DNA of 64,000 bases, from NCBI RefSeq assembly GCF_001266615.1, contig NZ_LGHZ01000006.1:1-64000 (forward strand), in the 5' to 3' direction. A program made the position numbers and the translations under genes. The notes beneath the pieces were generated by a model. The model ran no database searches. It saw nothing but the letters and a program-made list of their open reading frames with translations, and was not told where the DNA came from. Positions 49,792 to 58,663 of this stretch are shown here, one piece after another. This stretch comes from Kluyvera genomosp. 1 (GTDB lineage: Bacteria; Pseudomonadota; Gammaproteobacteria; Enterobacterales; Enterobacteriaceae). The first letter of the stretch is position 1. Each line of letters begins with the position of its first letter.

Positions 49792-51447
49792 ATGAATACA
49801 CTTCCTCACTGGTGGCAGAACGGCGTTATCTACCAGATTTATCCAAAGAGTTTCCAGGACACCACCGGCCGCGGAACGGGAGATCTGCGCGGTGTGACCT
49901 CTCGTCTGGATTACCTGCAAAAGCTCGGTATCGACGCCATCTGGCTAACGCCGTTCTACGTTTCACCGCAGGTTGATAACGGCTACGACGTGGCCAACTA
50001 CACGGCGATTGACCCCTCTTACGGTACGCTCGACGATTTCGATACGCTGATTGCCGAGGCGCACCAGCGCGGGATCCGCATCGTGCTCGACATGGTGTTG
50101 AATCACACCTCAACCCACCACGCGTGGTTTAAAGAATCACTCAACAAAGAGAGCCCGTACCGCCAGTTCTACATCTGGCGCGACGGCACGCCGGAGACGC
50201 CGCCGAACAACTGGCGCTCAAAATTTGGCGGTAACGCGTGGCAGTGGGACGCCGCCAGCGGCCAATACTATTTGCACCTGTTCGCCACCGAGCAGGCCGA
50301 TCTCAATTGGGAAAACCCAACGGTCCGCGATGAGTTGAAGAAGGTTTGCGAATTCTGGGCCGATCGCGGCGTCGATGGTTTGCGCCTCGATGTGGTGAAC
50401 CTGATCTCCAAAGATCAGTCCTTCCCCAATGATGACCAGGGCGATGGCCGCCGCTTCTATACCGACGGCCCGCGCGCGCATGAATTCCTACAGGAGTTCA
50501 GCCGCGATGTCTTCACCCCACGCGGGCTGATGACCGTGGGCGAAATGTCCTCCACCTCGCTGGAAAACTGCCAGCAGTACGCCTCGCTCGATGGCAAAGA
50601 GCTGTCGATGACCTTTAACTTCCATCACCTCAAGGTTGATTACCCGGGCGGTGAAAAGTGGACGCTGGCGCGCCCGGACTACGTGGCATTGAAATCGTTG
50701 TTCAGCCACTGGCAGCGAGGAATGCACAACAAGGCATGGAACGCGCTGTTCTGGTGTAACCACGATCAGCCGCGTATTGCCTCACGTTTTGGCGATGAAG
50801 GTGAATACCGGGTCACGGCAGCTAAAATGCTGGCGATGGTGCTGCACGGCATGCAGGGAACGCCGTACATCTATCAAGGCGAAGAGATTGGCATGACCAA
50901 CCCGCATTTCGCAACGATCGCGCAATATCGCGATGTGGAAAGCCACAATATGTATACCGAACGGCTGGCGGCTGAGCAAAACGCCGATGAGCTGTTGGCA
51001 ATCCTTGCCAGTAAATCTCGCGACAACAGCCGGACGCCGATGCAGTGGGACACGAGTGCTAACGCCGGATTTACCCAAGGCGAGCCATGGATTGGCGTCT
51101 GCGATAACTACGCGGACATCAACGTCGAACGCGCGCTGGCGGATCCGGATTCGGTGTTTTATGCCTACCAACAGCTGATTACGCTGCGTAAATCACAGCC
51201 GGTACTGACATGGGGTGATTATCAGGACCTGCTGCCTGAGCATCCTTCGCTGTGGTGCTATCGCCGCCAGTATCAGGGGAAAACGCTGCTGGTGCTTGCC
51301 AACCTTGGTGCTGAACCGCAAGCGTGGCAGCCATCGGAAACGCTGGTCGATGGTCGCGTTTTGATGAGTAACTATGGCGATGCCGCACAAAAACCGGCGG
51401 CAATGACGCTGCGCCCATTTGAAGCTATCTGGTGGCTTCTGGGCTAA
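49792..51447 (+). CDS. treC: Trehalose-6-phosphate hydrolase TreC
   Basis: A 551-residue GH13 enzyme. D200 is the nucleophile (GLRLDVVN), E251 the acid/base (GEMSS) and the third Asp lies in WCNHDQPR. It splits trehalose-6-phosphate into glucose and glucose-6-phosphate. I start at 49792 (MNTLPHWW) behind AAAGGAC; the earlier codon at 49744 is inside the spacer. Confidence 0.97.
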   Translation: MNTLPHWWQNGVIYQIYPKSFQDTTGRGTGDLRGVTSRLDYLQKLGIDAIWLTPFYVSPQVDNGYDVANYTAIDPSYGTLDDFDTLIAEAHQRGIRIVLDMVLNHTSTHHAWFKESLNKESPYRQFYIWRDGTPETPPNNWRSKFGGNAWQWDAASGQYYLHLFATEQADLNWENPTVRDELKKVCEFWADRGVDGLRLDVVNLISKDQSFPNDDQGDGRRFYTDGPRAHEFLQEFSRDVFTPRGLMTVGEMSSTSLENCQQYASLDGKELSMTFNFHHLKVDYPGGEKWTLARPDYVALKSLFSHWQRGMHNKAWNALFWCNHDQPRIASRFGDEGEYRVTAAKMLAMVLHGMQGTPYIYQGEEIGMTNPHFATIAQYRDVESHNMYTERLAAEQNADELLAILASKSRDNSRTPMQWDTSANAGFTQGEPWIGVCDNYADINVERALADPDSVFYAYQQLITLRKSQPVLTWGDYQDLLPEHPSLWCYRRQYQGKTLLVLANLGAEPQAWQPSETLVDGRVLMSNYGDAAQKPAAMTLRPFEAIWWLLG

Positions 51448-51454
51448 GCCCACG

Positions 51455-51479
51455 GCCCGGTAGCCTTGTGCTGCCGGGT
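51455..51479 (+). terminator. Hairpin after treC
   Basis: GCCCGGTAGC, short loop, GCTGCCGGGT: a GC-rich stem just after the treC stop with no T-tract; probably a weak terminator. Confidence 0.5.
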
Positions 51480-51613
51480 CTGCCTGCATCACGCTGTTTT
51501 ACGGCCCTTTTTGCGCATTTATTACACAGTAAAATTTACATATCCCCTCAACGCCTGTCATCTGTACTCTTGCATTTTTACTTTGTTCTGCATCAATAAA
51601 AGCGTAAACATCT

Positions 51614-51627
51614 TTGATGCAAATCAC
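51614..51627. promoter_or_regulatory. FNR-like site before nrdD
   Basis: TTGATGCAAATCAC matches the FNR consensus TTGATnnnnATCAA at nine of ten positions. nrdDG is FNR-activated in E. coli. It lies 206 bases before the nrdD start. Confidence 0.65.
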
Positions 51628-51666
51628 TACATATAGAACTTAAAATGCTCCCCGGCCCAACATATG
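51627..51666. promoter_or_regulatory. Possible pair of NrdR boxes
   Basis: CTACATATAG (51627-51636) and CATATG (51661-51666) have centres 32 bp apart, about three helical turns, the arrangement of NrdR box pairs, which are AT-rich palindromes around ATAT. The match is only partial. Confidence 0.4.
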
Positions 51667-51832
51667 GTATTTATCGACTATCATTGCAACAATGAGAATC
51701 ACGAAGAAGATCGTCGGTATGTGGATAACCTGGGCCGCACTCAGGGGAAAGTATTGGTTAATGGAGCTATTACGCCAATTGTTGTTTTCCCACCGCTGTG
51801 GATAACCTGTTCTTATAAATAATGGAGTGATC

Positions 51833-53971
51833 ATGACACCGCATGTGATGAAACGTGATGGCTGTAAAGTGCCGTTCAAATCAGAGCGCATCAAAGAAGC
51901 AATTCTGCGTGCAGCTAAAGCAGCGGGAGTCGATGACGCAGACTATTGCGCCACCGTCGCAGCAATCGTTAGCCAGCAAATGCAGGACCAATCGCAGGTT
52001 GATATCAACGAGATTCAGACCGCCGTTGAAAACCAGCTGATGTCCGGGCCGTATAAGCAGCTGGCCCGTTCTTATATTGAATATCGCCACGACCGCGACA
52101 GCCAGCGCGAAAAGCGCGGCCGCCTGAACCAGGAAATTCGCGGTCTGGTTGAGCAGACCAACTCGGCGCTGCTTAACGAAAACGCCAACAAAGACAGTAA
52201 AGTGATCCCAACCCAGCGTGACCTGCTGGCCGGTATCGTCGCTAAACACTATGCGCGCCAGCACCTGCTGCCGCACGACGTCGTCATGGCGCACGAGCGC
52301 GGTGTGATTCACTACCACGATCTCGACTATTCGCCGTTCTTCCCGATGTTCAACTGTATGCTTATCGATCTGAAAGGCATGCTGACTCAGGGCTTTAAGA
52401 TGGGCAACGCGGAAATTGAACCGCCGAAATCCATCTCGACCGCCACTGCGGTCACCGCGCAGATCATCGCGCAGGTCGCCAGCCACATTTACGGCGGCAC
52501 CACCATCAACCGAATTGATGAAGTGTTAGCACCGTTCGTTGCCGCCAGCTTCAACAAGCACCGCCAAACTGCCGAAGAGTGGCAGATCCCGAACGCCGAA
52601 GAGTACGCGCTGTCTCGCACCGAGAAAGAGTGCTACGACGCCTTCCAGTCGCTGGAGTATGAAGTGAATACGCTGCATACCGCCAACGGACAGACGCCGT
52701 TCGTCACCTTCGGTTTTGGCCTCGGCACCAGCTGGGAATCGCGTCTGATTCAGCAATCGATTCTGCGCAACCGTATTGCTGGCCTTGGCAAAAACCGCAA
52801 AACCGCGGTGTTCCCAAAACTGGTCTTTGCGATTCGCGATGGCCTGAACCACAAACCGGGCGATGCCAACTACGACATCAAACAACTGGCGTTGGAGTGC
52901 GCAAGCAAGCGCATGTACCCAGACATCCTCAACTACGATCAGGTGGTTAAGGTTACCGGTTCGTTCAAAACACCGATGGGCTGCCGCAGCTTCCTCGGCG
53001 TGTGGGAAAACGAAGAGGGCGAACAGGTACACGACGGGCGTAACAACCTTGGCGTGATAAGCCTGAACCTGCCGCGCATCGCGCTGGAAGCCAAAGGGGA
53101 TGAAGCCGCATTCTGGTCGCTGCTCGACGAGCGTCTGCTGCTGGCACGTAAAGCGCTGATGACCCGTATTGCGCGTCTGGAAGGGGTAAAAGCCCGCGTC
53201 GCGCCAATCCTCTATATGGAAGGCGCCTGCGGCGTACGTCTGAAAGCCGACGATGACGTGTCCGAAATCTTTAAAAACGGCCGCGCATCCATCTCGCTGG
53301 GCTACATCGGTATTCACGAGACCATCAACGCGCTGTTCGGTGACCAACACATGTACGACAGCGAAATGCTGCGTGAAAAAGGCGTGGCCATCGTCGCGCG
53401 TCTGCGTGAAGCGGTCGACCAATGGAAAGACGAGACCGGCTACGGCTTTAGCCTGTACAGCACGCCAAGCGAAAACCTGTGCGACCGTTTCTGCCGTCTG
53501 GATACCGCCGAGTTCGGGCTGGTGAAAGGCGTGACCGACAAGGGTTACTACACCAACAGCTTCCACCTCGACGTGGAGAAAAAGGTTAACCCTTACGACA
53601 AAATCGATTTCGAAGCGGCCTACCCTCCGCTGGCGAACGGCGGCTTCATTTGCTACGGCGAGTACCCGAACATCCAGCACAACCTGAAGGCGCTGGAAGA
53701 CGTGTGGGACTACAGCTACCAGCACGTGCCGTACTACGGTACCAACACGCCAATCGACGAGTGCTACGAGTGCGGCTTCACCGGTGAGTTTGAATGTACC
53801 AGCAAAGGCTTCACCTGCCCGAAATGCGGTAACCACGACGCCGCCCGCGTCTCGGTGACGCGCCGCGTATGCGGCTATCTCGGCAGCCCGGACGCACGTC
53901 CGTTCAACGCCGGTAAGCAAGAAGAAGTGAAGCGCCGCGTGAAGCATCTGGGGAATGGGCAGTTAGGTTAA
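51833..53971 (+). CDS. nrdD: Anaerobic ribonucleoside-triphosphate reductase NrdD
   Basis: A 712-residue class III reductase: N-terminal ATP-cone (MTPHVMKRDGCKVPFKSE), the catalytic barrel and a C-terminal glycyl-radical loop RRVCGYLGS, preceded by a four-Cys zinc site (CYECGF, CPKCGN). It makes dNTPs without oxygen once NrdG has formed the glycyl radical. I start at 51833; two codons upstream are in frame. Confidence 0.98.
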   Translation: MTPHVMKRDGCKVPFKSERIKEAILRAAKAAGVDDADYCATVAAIVSQQMQDQSQVDINEIQTAVENQLMSGPYKQLARSYIEYRHDRDSQREKRGRLNQEIRGLVEQTNSALLNENANKDSKVIPTQRDLLAGIVAKHYARQHLLPHDVVMAHERGVIHYHDLDYSPFFPMFNCMLIDLKGMLTQGFKMGNAEIEPPKSISTATAVTAQIIAQVASHIYGGTTINRIDEVLAPFVAASFNKHRQTAEEWQIPNAEEYALSRTEKECYDAFQSLEYEVNTLHTANGQTPFVTFGFGLGTSWESRLIQQSILRNRIAGLGKNRKTAVFPKLVFAIRDGLNHKPGDANYDIKQLALECASKRMYPDILNYDQVVKVTGSFKTPMGCRSFLGVWENEEGEQVHDGRNNLGVISLNLPRIALEAKGDEAAFWSLLDERLLLARKALMTRIARLEGVKARVAPILYMEGACGVRLKADDDVSEIFKNGRASISLGYIGIHETINALFGDQHMYDSEMLREKGVAIVARLREAVDQWKDETGYGFSLYSTPSENLCDRFCRLDTAEFGLVKGVTDKGYYTNSFHLDVEKKVNPYDKIDFEAAYPPLANGGFICYGEYPNIQHNLKALEDVWDYSYQHVPYYGTNTPIDECYECGFTGEFECTSKGFTCPKCGNHDAARVSVTRRVCGYLGSPDARPFNAGKQEEVKRRVKHLGNGQLG

Positions 53972-54003
53972 GCTAACCATCGTTTTTTGCGGGTCGTTTT
54001 CCT

Positions 54004-54041
54004 CCTCAGCCCGGCCCTCTCCCGCAAGGGAGAGGGTGAAA
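54004..54041. repeat. Single copy of the CCCTCTCCC inverted repeat
   Basis: CCTCAGCCCGGCCCTCTCCC, GCAA, GGGAGAGGGTG: a palindromic copy of the family seen at 39.7 and 57.8 kb, in the nrdD-nrdG spacer (218 bases, otherwise without a gene). Confidence 0.7.
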
Positions 54042-54189
54042 ACCAGCGCTCTCCCTTTACCTCTTTCCGCAAAGCAATTGGCGTTAGAGCAAGGCGGCAA
54101 ACGAAAGCATCCCGGGGAGCTTACTTTAGTCAGTGACCTGGGTGAGAGAGAGCGGCCAACGCTGCTATGGCGTCAATTGAGAAGCAGAA

Positions 54190-54654
54190 ATGAATTACCA
54201 CCAATACTACCCCGTCGACATCGTCAACGGCCCCGGCACGCGTTGCACCCTGTTTGTTTCAGGGTGCATTCACGAATGCCCCGGCTGCTACAACAAAAGC
54301 ACCTGGCGGGTTAACTCCGGCCAGCCGTTCACCGTAGAGATGGCCGACCGCATCATCGCCGATTTAAACGACACGCGGGTTAAGCGTCAGGGGATTTCGC
54401 TCTCCGGCGGCGACCCATTGCACCCGCAGAACGTGGCGGAAATCCTCGCGCTGGTGAAACGGATTCACGCCGAATGCCCGGGCAAAGATATCTGGGTGTG
54501 GACCGGCTATAAACTCGACGAACTGAATGCCGCGCAGATGGAGGTCGTCGACCTGATCAACGTACTGGTCGACGGCAAGTTCGTGCAGGATTTAAAAGAC
54601 CCGGCGCTTATCTGGCGCGGCAGCAGTAATCAAGTCGTGCATCATCTGAGATAA
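54190..54654 (+). CDS. nrdG: Anaerobic NrdD-activating enzyme NrdG
   Basis: A 154-residue radical SAM activase. The 4Fe-4S ligands are C-x3-C-x2-C in SGCIHECPGCYN; SAM contacts lie in SLSGGDPLHP. It generates the glycyl radical on NrdD. The ribosome binding site (GAGAAG) is modest. It is the second gene of nrdDG and converges on the regulator gene after it. Confidence 0.97.
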   Translation: MNYHQYYPVDIVNGPGTRCTLFVSGCIHECPGCYNKSTWRVNSGQPFTVEMADRIIADLNDTRVKRQGISLSGGDPLHPQNVAEILALVKRIHAECPGKDIWVWTGYKLDELNAAQMEVVDLINVLVDGKFVQDLKDPALIWRGSSNQVVHHLR

Positions 54655-54672
54655 ATCGCTCACGTCAGCCGT

Positions 54673-56583
54673 TCAAAACCGGCTGACGCACTCCATCGCC
54701 ACCGTTTTAAACTCATCAAAGCTACGCGTTGCCGACAGGCGTGCCATCGCGCGCTCGCGCAGGAAGGTGACGAAAATATCGTAGATTGCCATCGCCTCTT
54801 CATACTCACTTTTACTGATTGCCAGCAGGAAGATGATGTGTGCGGTTTCGTCGCCCCAGACAATGCCGTCAGGAGCTATCACGGTGTAGACCACCGTCTT
54901 TTTCGCCAGCAGTCCCAGCGCATGGGGCAGCGCGATACCATCACCCAGCATGGTGCTGACAATGGCTTCACGCTCGACCACCGAGCCATAAAACTCAGCG
55001 TCGACAAACCCTTCCATCTCCAACTGCTCGCACAGTTCGGCAAACAGCGTTTGCTGATCCATCTGGCCGTCAATCACCCGGAAATGGGCTTCGTCGAAGT
55101 ACTTGTTCAACATAAATGGCCGGGTGCGGTCCACCAGCACCAGCTTGCCGATTTGGTCAAGCTGATAGTCGGTCGGGAAAGGCGCGATGGTAATAACCGG
55201 TTTATCTTTTTCGCTGATGCGCGCGGTAGAGATAACAAAATCTTCCGTAATCATCTCCAGCTGTTCGTACTCACGCTGGGAGAGCGTGGCGACAATTTCC
55301 ACCTGCGGATACTTACGCTGCAAAATCGCTTCGATCATTCGCGCCATCGCATTACCCGCATCGCACACCAGCAGCACCTTTGGTTGGCGCTGATAGCCAA
55401 TGTTGTAGTGGCGCTCAAGGCCGACGCCGATATGCAGCACCAGAAAACCAATCTCGTTTTCGCTAATGGCGTACGGCGTGTATTTGCCCCAGCTGGAGAC
55501 CGCCGCCAGCGTCATATCCCATGCCATCGGGTAGTGCTGTTTGATGTTATCGAGTAGCGGATTGGGGATCATTATCTGGTAACGCACGCGGGTAATCATG
55601 GTTTTGATGTGAGTTAGCAGATCCGCATGCAGCTGGGCATCATCCAGCAGGTTGTAGTTATATTGCTGATTGATATAGCGCAGGATGTAATTCACCAACG
55701 CTTCGTCATCATCGGCGCTGATAGTTTCCGGGTCCACATCCTGGACCTGGCGGGCGGCAATATGCACACACAGCCACTCTTCTTCTGCCGGTGAAAACGG
55801 CTTTCCGGCCAACTTTTGCAGCGCGAGTGCCACATCGTGGGCGACGTCACGTACGTTTTGCGCCACATCCTCGGCGCTAAAATCCGCCAGCGGAAAACCT
55901 TCGCTGACGCGACGAGCCACCACCGCGCCATACAGACAGAGAAAACGCTCGCCGGCATCGGTCAGGCGAACGCGGTGACGGGTCAGCGTCTCCTGCAGTA
56001 TCTCTTCAAGCTGCATCGGCACGCTGGCGTCAAATGCTTCTTCACAGATGAGCGGATTGAGCGCGCCTTGCTGGCTCAACTCCCACAGCAGATCGGTCAG
56101 ACAGGCGCGTAGCGACACTTCGCTGCCAAACAGCTTCATGCCGTGACGCGGGCGCGTCTCCAGGGTCAACTGATAGCGGGCAAAGCGCTCGCGCACCTCT
56201 GCCATATCGCTTTGCAGCGTCGCCCGGCTCACAAACCATTCGTCGGCCAAATCCTCAAGCTTGAGGGAGAAGGCCGAGGTGAGAAACCGCACCAGCAAAA
56301 AGTGGATACGGTCCTGCGCCGTACGCGGGATATTTTGTGGCTTAGGCGCCGTCTCTTCCAGCGTCTGAAAGCGCGATGGATCGTCGATTTTCAGCTGATA
56401 ACCACTGCCGCGCGTCAGCACAAACTGCGCGCCGTAGTGCATCAACAGCGCATTGAGCGCGGTGATGTCGGCGCGAACGGTACGGGTCGACACCGACAGC
56501 CGCTGCGCCAGTTCATCCTGCGGCAGCGTTTCGTTTTGCAGCAGGCTAAAGAGTTGCGCTAAACGTTGGTTGGGAAATCGCAT
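54673..56583 (-). CDS. BglG/MtlR-type PRD transcriptional regulator with EIIB and EIIA modules
   Basis: A 636-residue regulator: N-terminal winged helix (DELAQRLSVSTRTVRADITALN), a second HTH (~85-150), two PRDs (about 180-400, with RH-type His in CLYGAVVARR and CVHIAARQ), a GatB-like EIIB module (PKVLLVCDAGNAMARMIEAIL) and a C-terminal EIIA module (GIALPHAL). This layout is of the MtlR/LicR class, DNA-binding activators tuned by PTS phosphorylation. It is the last gene of the sugar-acid cluster, 22 bases after the lactonase gene, and likely its activator. Confidence 0.9.
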   Translation of the reverse strand: MRFPNQRLAQLFSLLQNETLPQDELAQRLSVSTRTVRADITALNALLMHYGAQFVLTRGSGYQLKIDDPSRFQTLEETAPKPQNIPRTAQDRIHFLLVRFLTSAFSLKLEDLADEWFVSRATLQSDMAEVRERFARYQLTLETRPRHGMKLFGSEVSLRACLTDLLWELSQQGALNPLICEEAFDASVPMQLEEILQETLTRHRVRLTDAGERFLCLYGAVVARRVSEGFPLADFSAEDVAQNVRDVAHDVALALQKLAGKPFSPAEEEWLCVHIAARQVQDVDPETISADDDEALVNYILRYINQQYNYNLLDDAQLHADLLTHIKTMITRVRYQIMIPNPLLDNIKQHYPMAWDMTLAAVSSWGKYTPYAISENEIGFLVLHIGVGLERHYNIGYQRQPKVLLVCDAGNAMARMIEAILQRKYPQVEIVATLSQREYEQLEMITEDFVISTARISEKDKPVITIAPFPTDYQLDQIGKLVLVDRTRPFMLNKYFDEAHFRVIDGQMDQQTLFAELCEQLEMEGFVDAEFYGSVVEREAIVSTMLGDGIALPHALGLLAKKTVVYTVIAPDGIVWGDETAHIIFLLAISKSEYEEAMAIYDIFVTFLRERAMARLSATRSFDEFKTVAMECVSRF

Positions 56584-56605
56584 GTCGGTTCCTTCATATT
56601 ACGGC

Positions 56606-57757
56606 TTAAGGTTTTGCAGAAATCACCATCTGAGATGGGCTGCCGACCGGGGTATAGTCCGGCGCAAACGTCAGCTTGCCGTCCTTCGGCGCGACGCTAA
56701 AGCGGGTAATGTTATCGCTGCGCTGATTCATGACGTACAGCCAGCGCCCCTGACTATCCAGCGTTAAGCCGCGCGGATAGTCCCCACGGGTCCACACATC
56801 ATCCTGATGGCTCAGGCTACCGTCCGCCATCACGGTAAAGTGGGCAATGCTGTTGTGCAGTCGGTTAGCAACATACAGCTGCTTACCGTCCGCGCTGAGC
56901 ACCAGTCCAGCGGCAAAGCTAGTGCCTTTGTACTCTTTCGGCAGCGCCGAGACCGTTTGGCCTTCGCGCAGCAGGCCGCTTTGCTTATCAAGATGATAGA
57001 AGGTCAGCGTCGATGATTCTTCGTTAATCAACCATAGACCATCCCCGGCGGGCGTAAAGACAAAGTGGCGCGGCCCGGCTCCCGCGGAAGATGCCGCGAT
57101 ATATGGCGGATCGTTAGGGGTTAACTTGCCGCTCGCGCTGTCGCGGCGGTATTGGTAAATCCGGTCCAGCCCCAGATCGGTGGAGTAGACAAACTTCCCG
57201 CTCGGGTCTGCCTGCACCATATGGGCGTGCGGGCCGTTATGGTCGCTCATGGCGAAACTGCCTTCCACCGCGGCTTCCGGTCGCTCGGCGCCCGCCGAGC
57301 CATGATCCTGGTGCAAATCCACCGCATCACCGAGGCTGCCATCCGCTTTCACCGGCAGCACCGCAATGGAACCACTGACGTAGTTTGCCACCAGCAGATG
57401 ACGGTTATCCGGCGTTAGCGACAGATAAACCGGCCCGGCACCGCCGGACACCACCTGATTGAGGCTACTTAAGCTACCATCGTTGCCAATACTCCATGCC
57501 TGCACCACGCCCTTTTCCACTTCGCTGGCGGCATACAGCGTTTTGCCATCCTGCGAGACGGTCAGCTGCGCGACGTTAGGCAGCGAGCCGACCAGCGTTT
57601 TATCACGTAGCTCGCCGGTTTTGTCGTCAACGGTAAAACGGTAAAGCCCTTCGCCGTTGGGATTGTAGGTCCCGACCCAGGCATACTCGGTTTGCGCGAC
57701 GGCGCTGGCGGCAAGAAGCGAAAGTGAAGCAGCAAGCAGGTGATGGGCAGTTGGCAT
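56606..57757 (-). CDS. Exported lactonase-family beta-propeller protein
   Basis: A 383-residue seven-bladed propeller of the lactonase (6-phosphogluconolactonase-like, YbhE) family: YVANRLHNSIAHFTV and DGKTLYAASE are typical blades. Unlike cytosolic Pgl it begins with a signal peptide (LLAASLSLLAASAVAQT, cleavage after AVA), so it is probably periplasmic. In the cluster it may open sugar lactones to acids before uptake; that is inferred. It is followed closely by the regulator gene and separated from the aldolase gene by a repeat. Confidence 0.85.
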   Translation of the reverse strand: MPTAHHLLAASLSLLAASAVAQTEYAWVGTYNPNGEGLYRFTVDDKTGELRDKTLVGSLPNVAQLTVSQDGKTLYAASEVEKGVVQAWSIGNDGSLSSLNQVVSGGAGPVYLSLTPDNRHLLVANYVSGSIAVLPVKADGSLGDAVDLHQDHGSAGAERPEAAVEGSFAMSDHNGPHAHMVQADPSGKFVYSTDLGLDRIYQYRRDSASGKLTPNDPPYIAASSAGAGPRHFVFTPAGDGLWLINEESSTLTFYHLDKQSGLLREGQTVSALPKEYKGTSFAAGLVLSADGKQLYVANRLHNSIAHFTVMADGSLSHQDDVWTRGDYPRGLTLDSQGRWLYVMNQRSDNITRFSVAPKDGKLTFAPDYTPVGSPSQMVISAKP

Positions 57758-57789
57758 GGTGACTCCTTGATGATTCGGTGGGGGTTTTT

Positions 57790-57914
57790 CCCCTCACCCT
57801 AACCCTCTCCCCTGAGGGGCGAGGGGACCGTTCGGTACATTTACGCACGAACGGCGCAAACGACACGGTAGGTTTTCTCCCTCTCCCCTATAGGGAGAGG
57901 GCCGGGGTGAGGGG
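57790..57914. repeat. Paired inverted repeat (REPIN-like) upstream of the lactonase gene
   Basis: A forward copy (57790-57826, starting CCCCTCACCCTAACCCTCTC) and a reverse copy (57877-57914, ending AGAGGGCCGGGGTGAGGGG) face each other 50 bases apart. Together they could form one long hairpin. Same family as 39657-39829. Confidence 0.78.
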
Positions 57915-57928
57915 CAATCGGCACTATT

Positions 57929-58663
57929 TCATAGCTGTTTAGTGATCTCCAGCAGCTGACGTACGTCCGCCGGACGAGTATTACCGCTGGCTTTATCAAT
58001 AATCGAACTATAGATATGGGGAATAATTTTGCTAACACCAGCATCCAGCGCAATTTTCAGGATTTCGCCGTAATTTTCCAGATCGATACCGCCGGTCGGT
58101 TCCAGCCAAAAATCATGACGCGCGCAGGCCTGCGCCACGGCAACGTACTCGTCACGATGTTTCAGACCACCCATCGGGAAATATTTAATAGAGCTGCCGC
58201 CCATATCTTTTAGCAGCGCAATCGCGGTCTCCAGCGGGACAATGCCGTCAGGTGTCGTAGAGGACAGCGGGCCGGTGGAGATTTTCACCATGCCCACGGT
58301 GCCGGTCGGAGAGACCAGGCCGTTTACCACGGTTTCATTCTGCCCCAGCAGCGCGCGGCTGGTGGCCACGCCGGTGAAGACCTGGTTGACGTGCTGTGGC
58401 TGAACCTGGCGAGAAATTTCGCTGACCATCGCCGACTGGTTCGGATCGCCCGCACCGAGCCCGACGGAAAGCGCGTTATCAATCAGCTGCGCATATTCGC
58501 GCATGTCCGCTACCGCGCTTTCGATATCCGGGTAATTTTTGGAGAGCACGCCAACCAGCACGTGGCCTTCCGCCGCGTCATAAATCTCGCGCGCATTATC
58601 TTTGCTACCCGCAAGGACGTTCAGGCAGACGCGATCGCGATAAAAGTTTGGGGTCAGTTTCAT
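57929..58663 (-). CDS. dgaF: DgaF-family 2-keto-3-deoxy-6-phosphogluconate aldolase
   Basis: A 244-residue KDGP aldolase of the DgaF family (unlike Eda in sequence). In Salmonella, DgaF splits 2-keto-3-deoxygluconate-6-phosphate into pyruvate and glyceraldehyde-3-phosphate. Conserved parts are FYRDRVCLNVLAGS, GLVSPTGTVGMVKISTGP and SSIKYFPMGG, where the Lys could form the Schiff base. Its start overlaps the DgaE stop by four bases, so the two are coupled. Confidence 0.9.
   Translation of the reverse strand: MKLTPNFYRDRVCLNVLAGSKDNAREIYDAAEGHVLVGVLSKNYPDIESAVADMREYAQLIDNALSVGLGAGDPNQSAMVSEISRQVQPQHVNQVFTGVATSRALLGQNETVVNGLVSPTGTVGMVKISTGPLSSTTPDGIVPLETAIALLKDMGGSSIKYFPMGGLKHRDEYVAVAQACARHDFWLEPTGGIDLENYGEILKIALDAGVSKIIPHIYSSIIDKASGNTRPADVRQLLEITKQL

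Noticed and set aside
52526-53947. 473-residue open frame antisense to nrdD
   Set aside because: Same reason: it lies wholly within a well-conserved gene and its product resembles nothing.
54036-54314. 92-residue frame across the nrdD-nrdG spacer
   Set aside because: It overlaps nrdG out of frame and begins inside the inverted repeat region.
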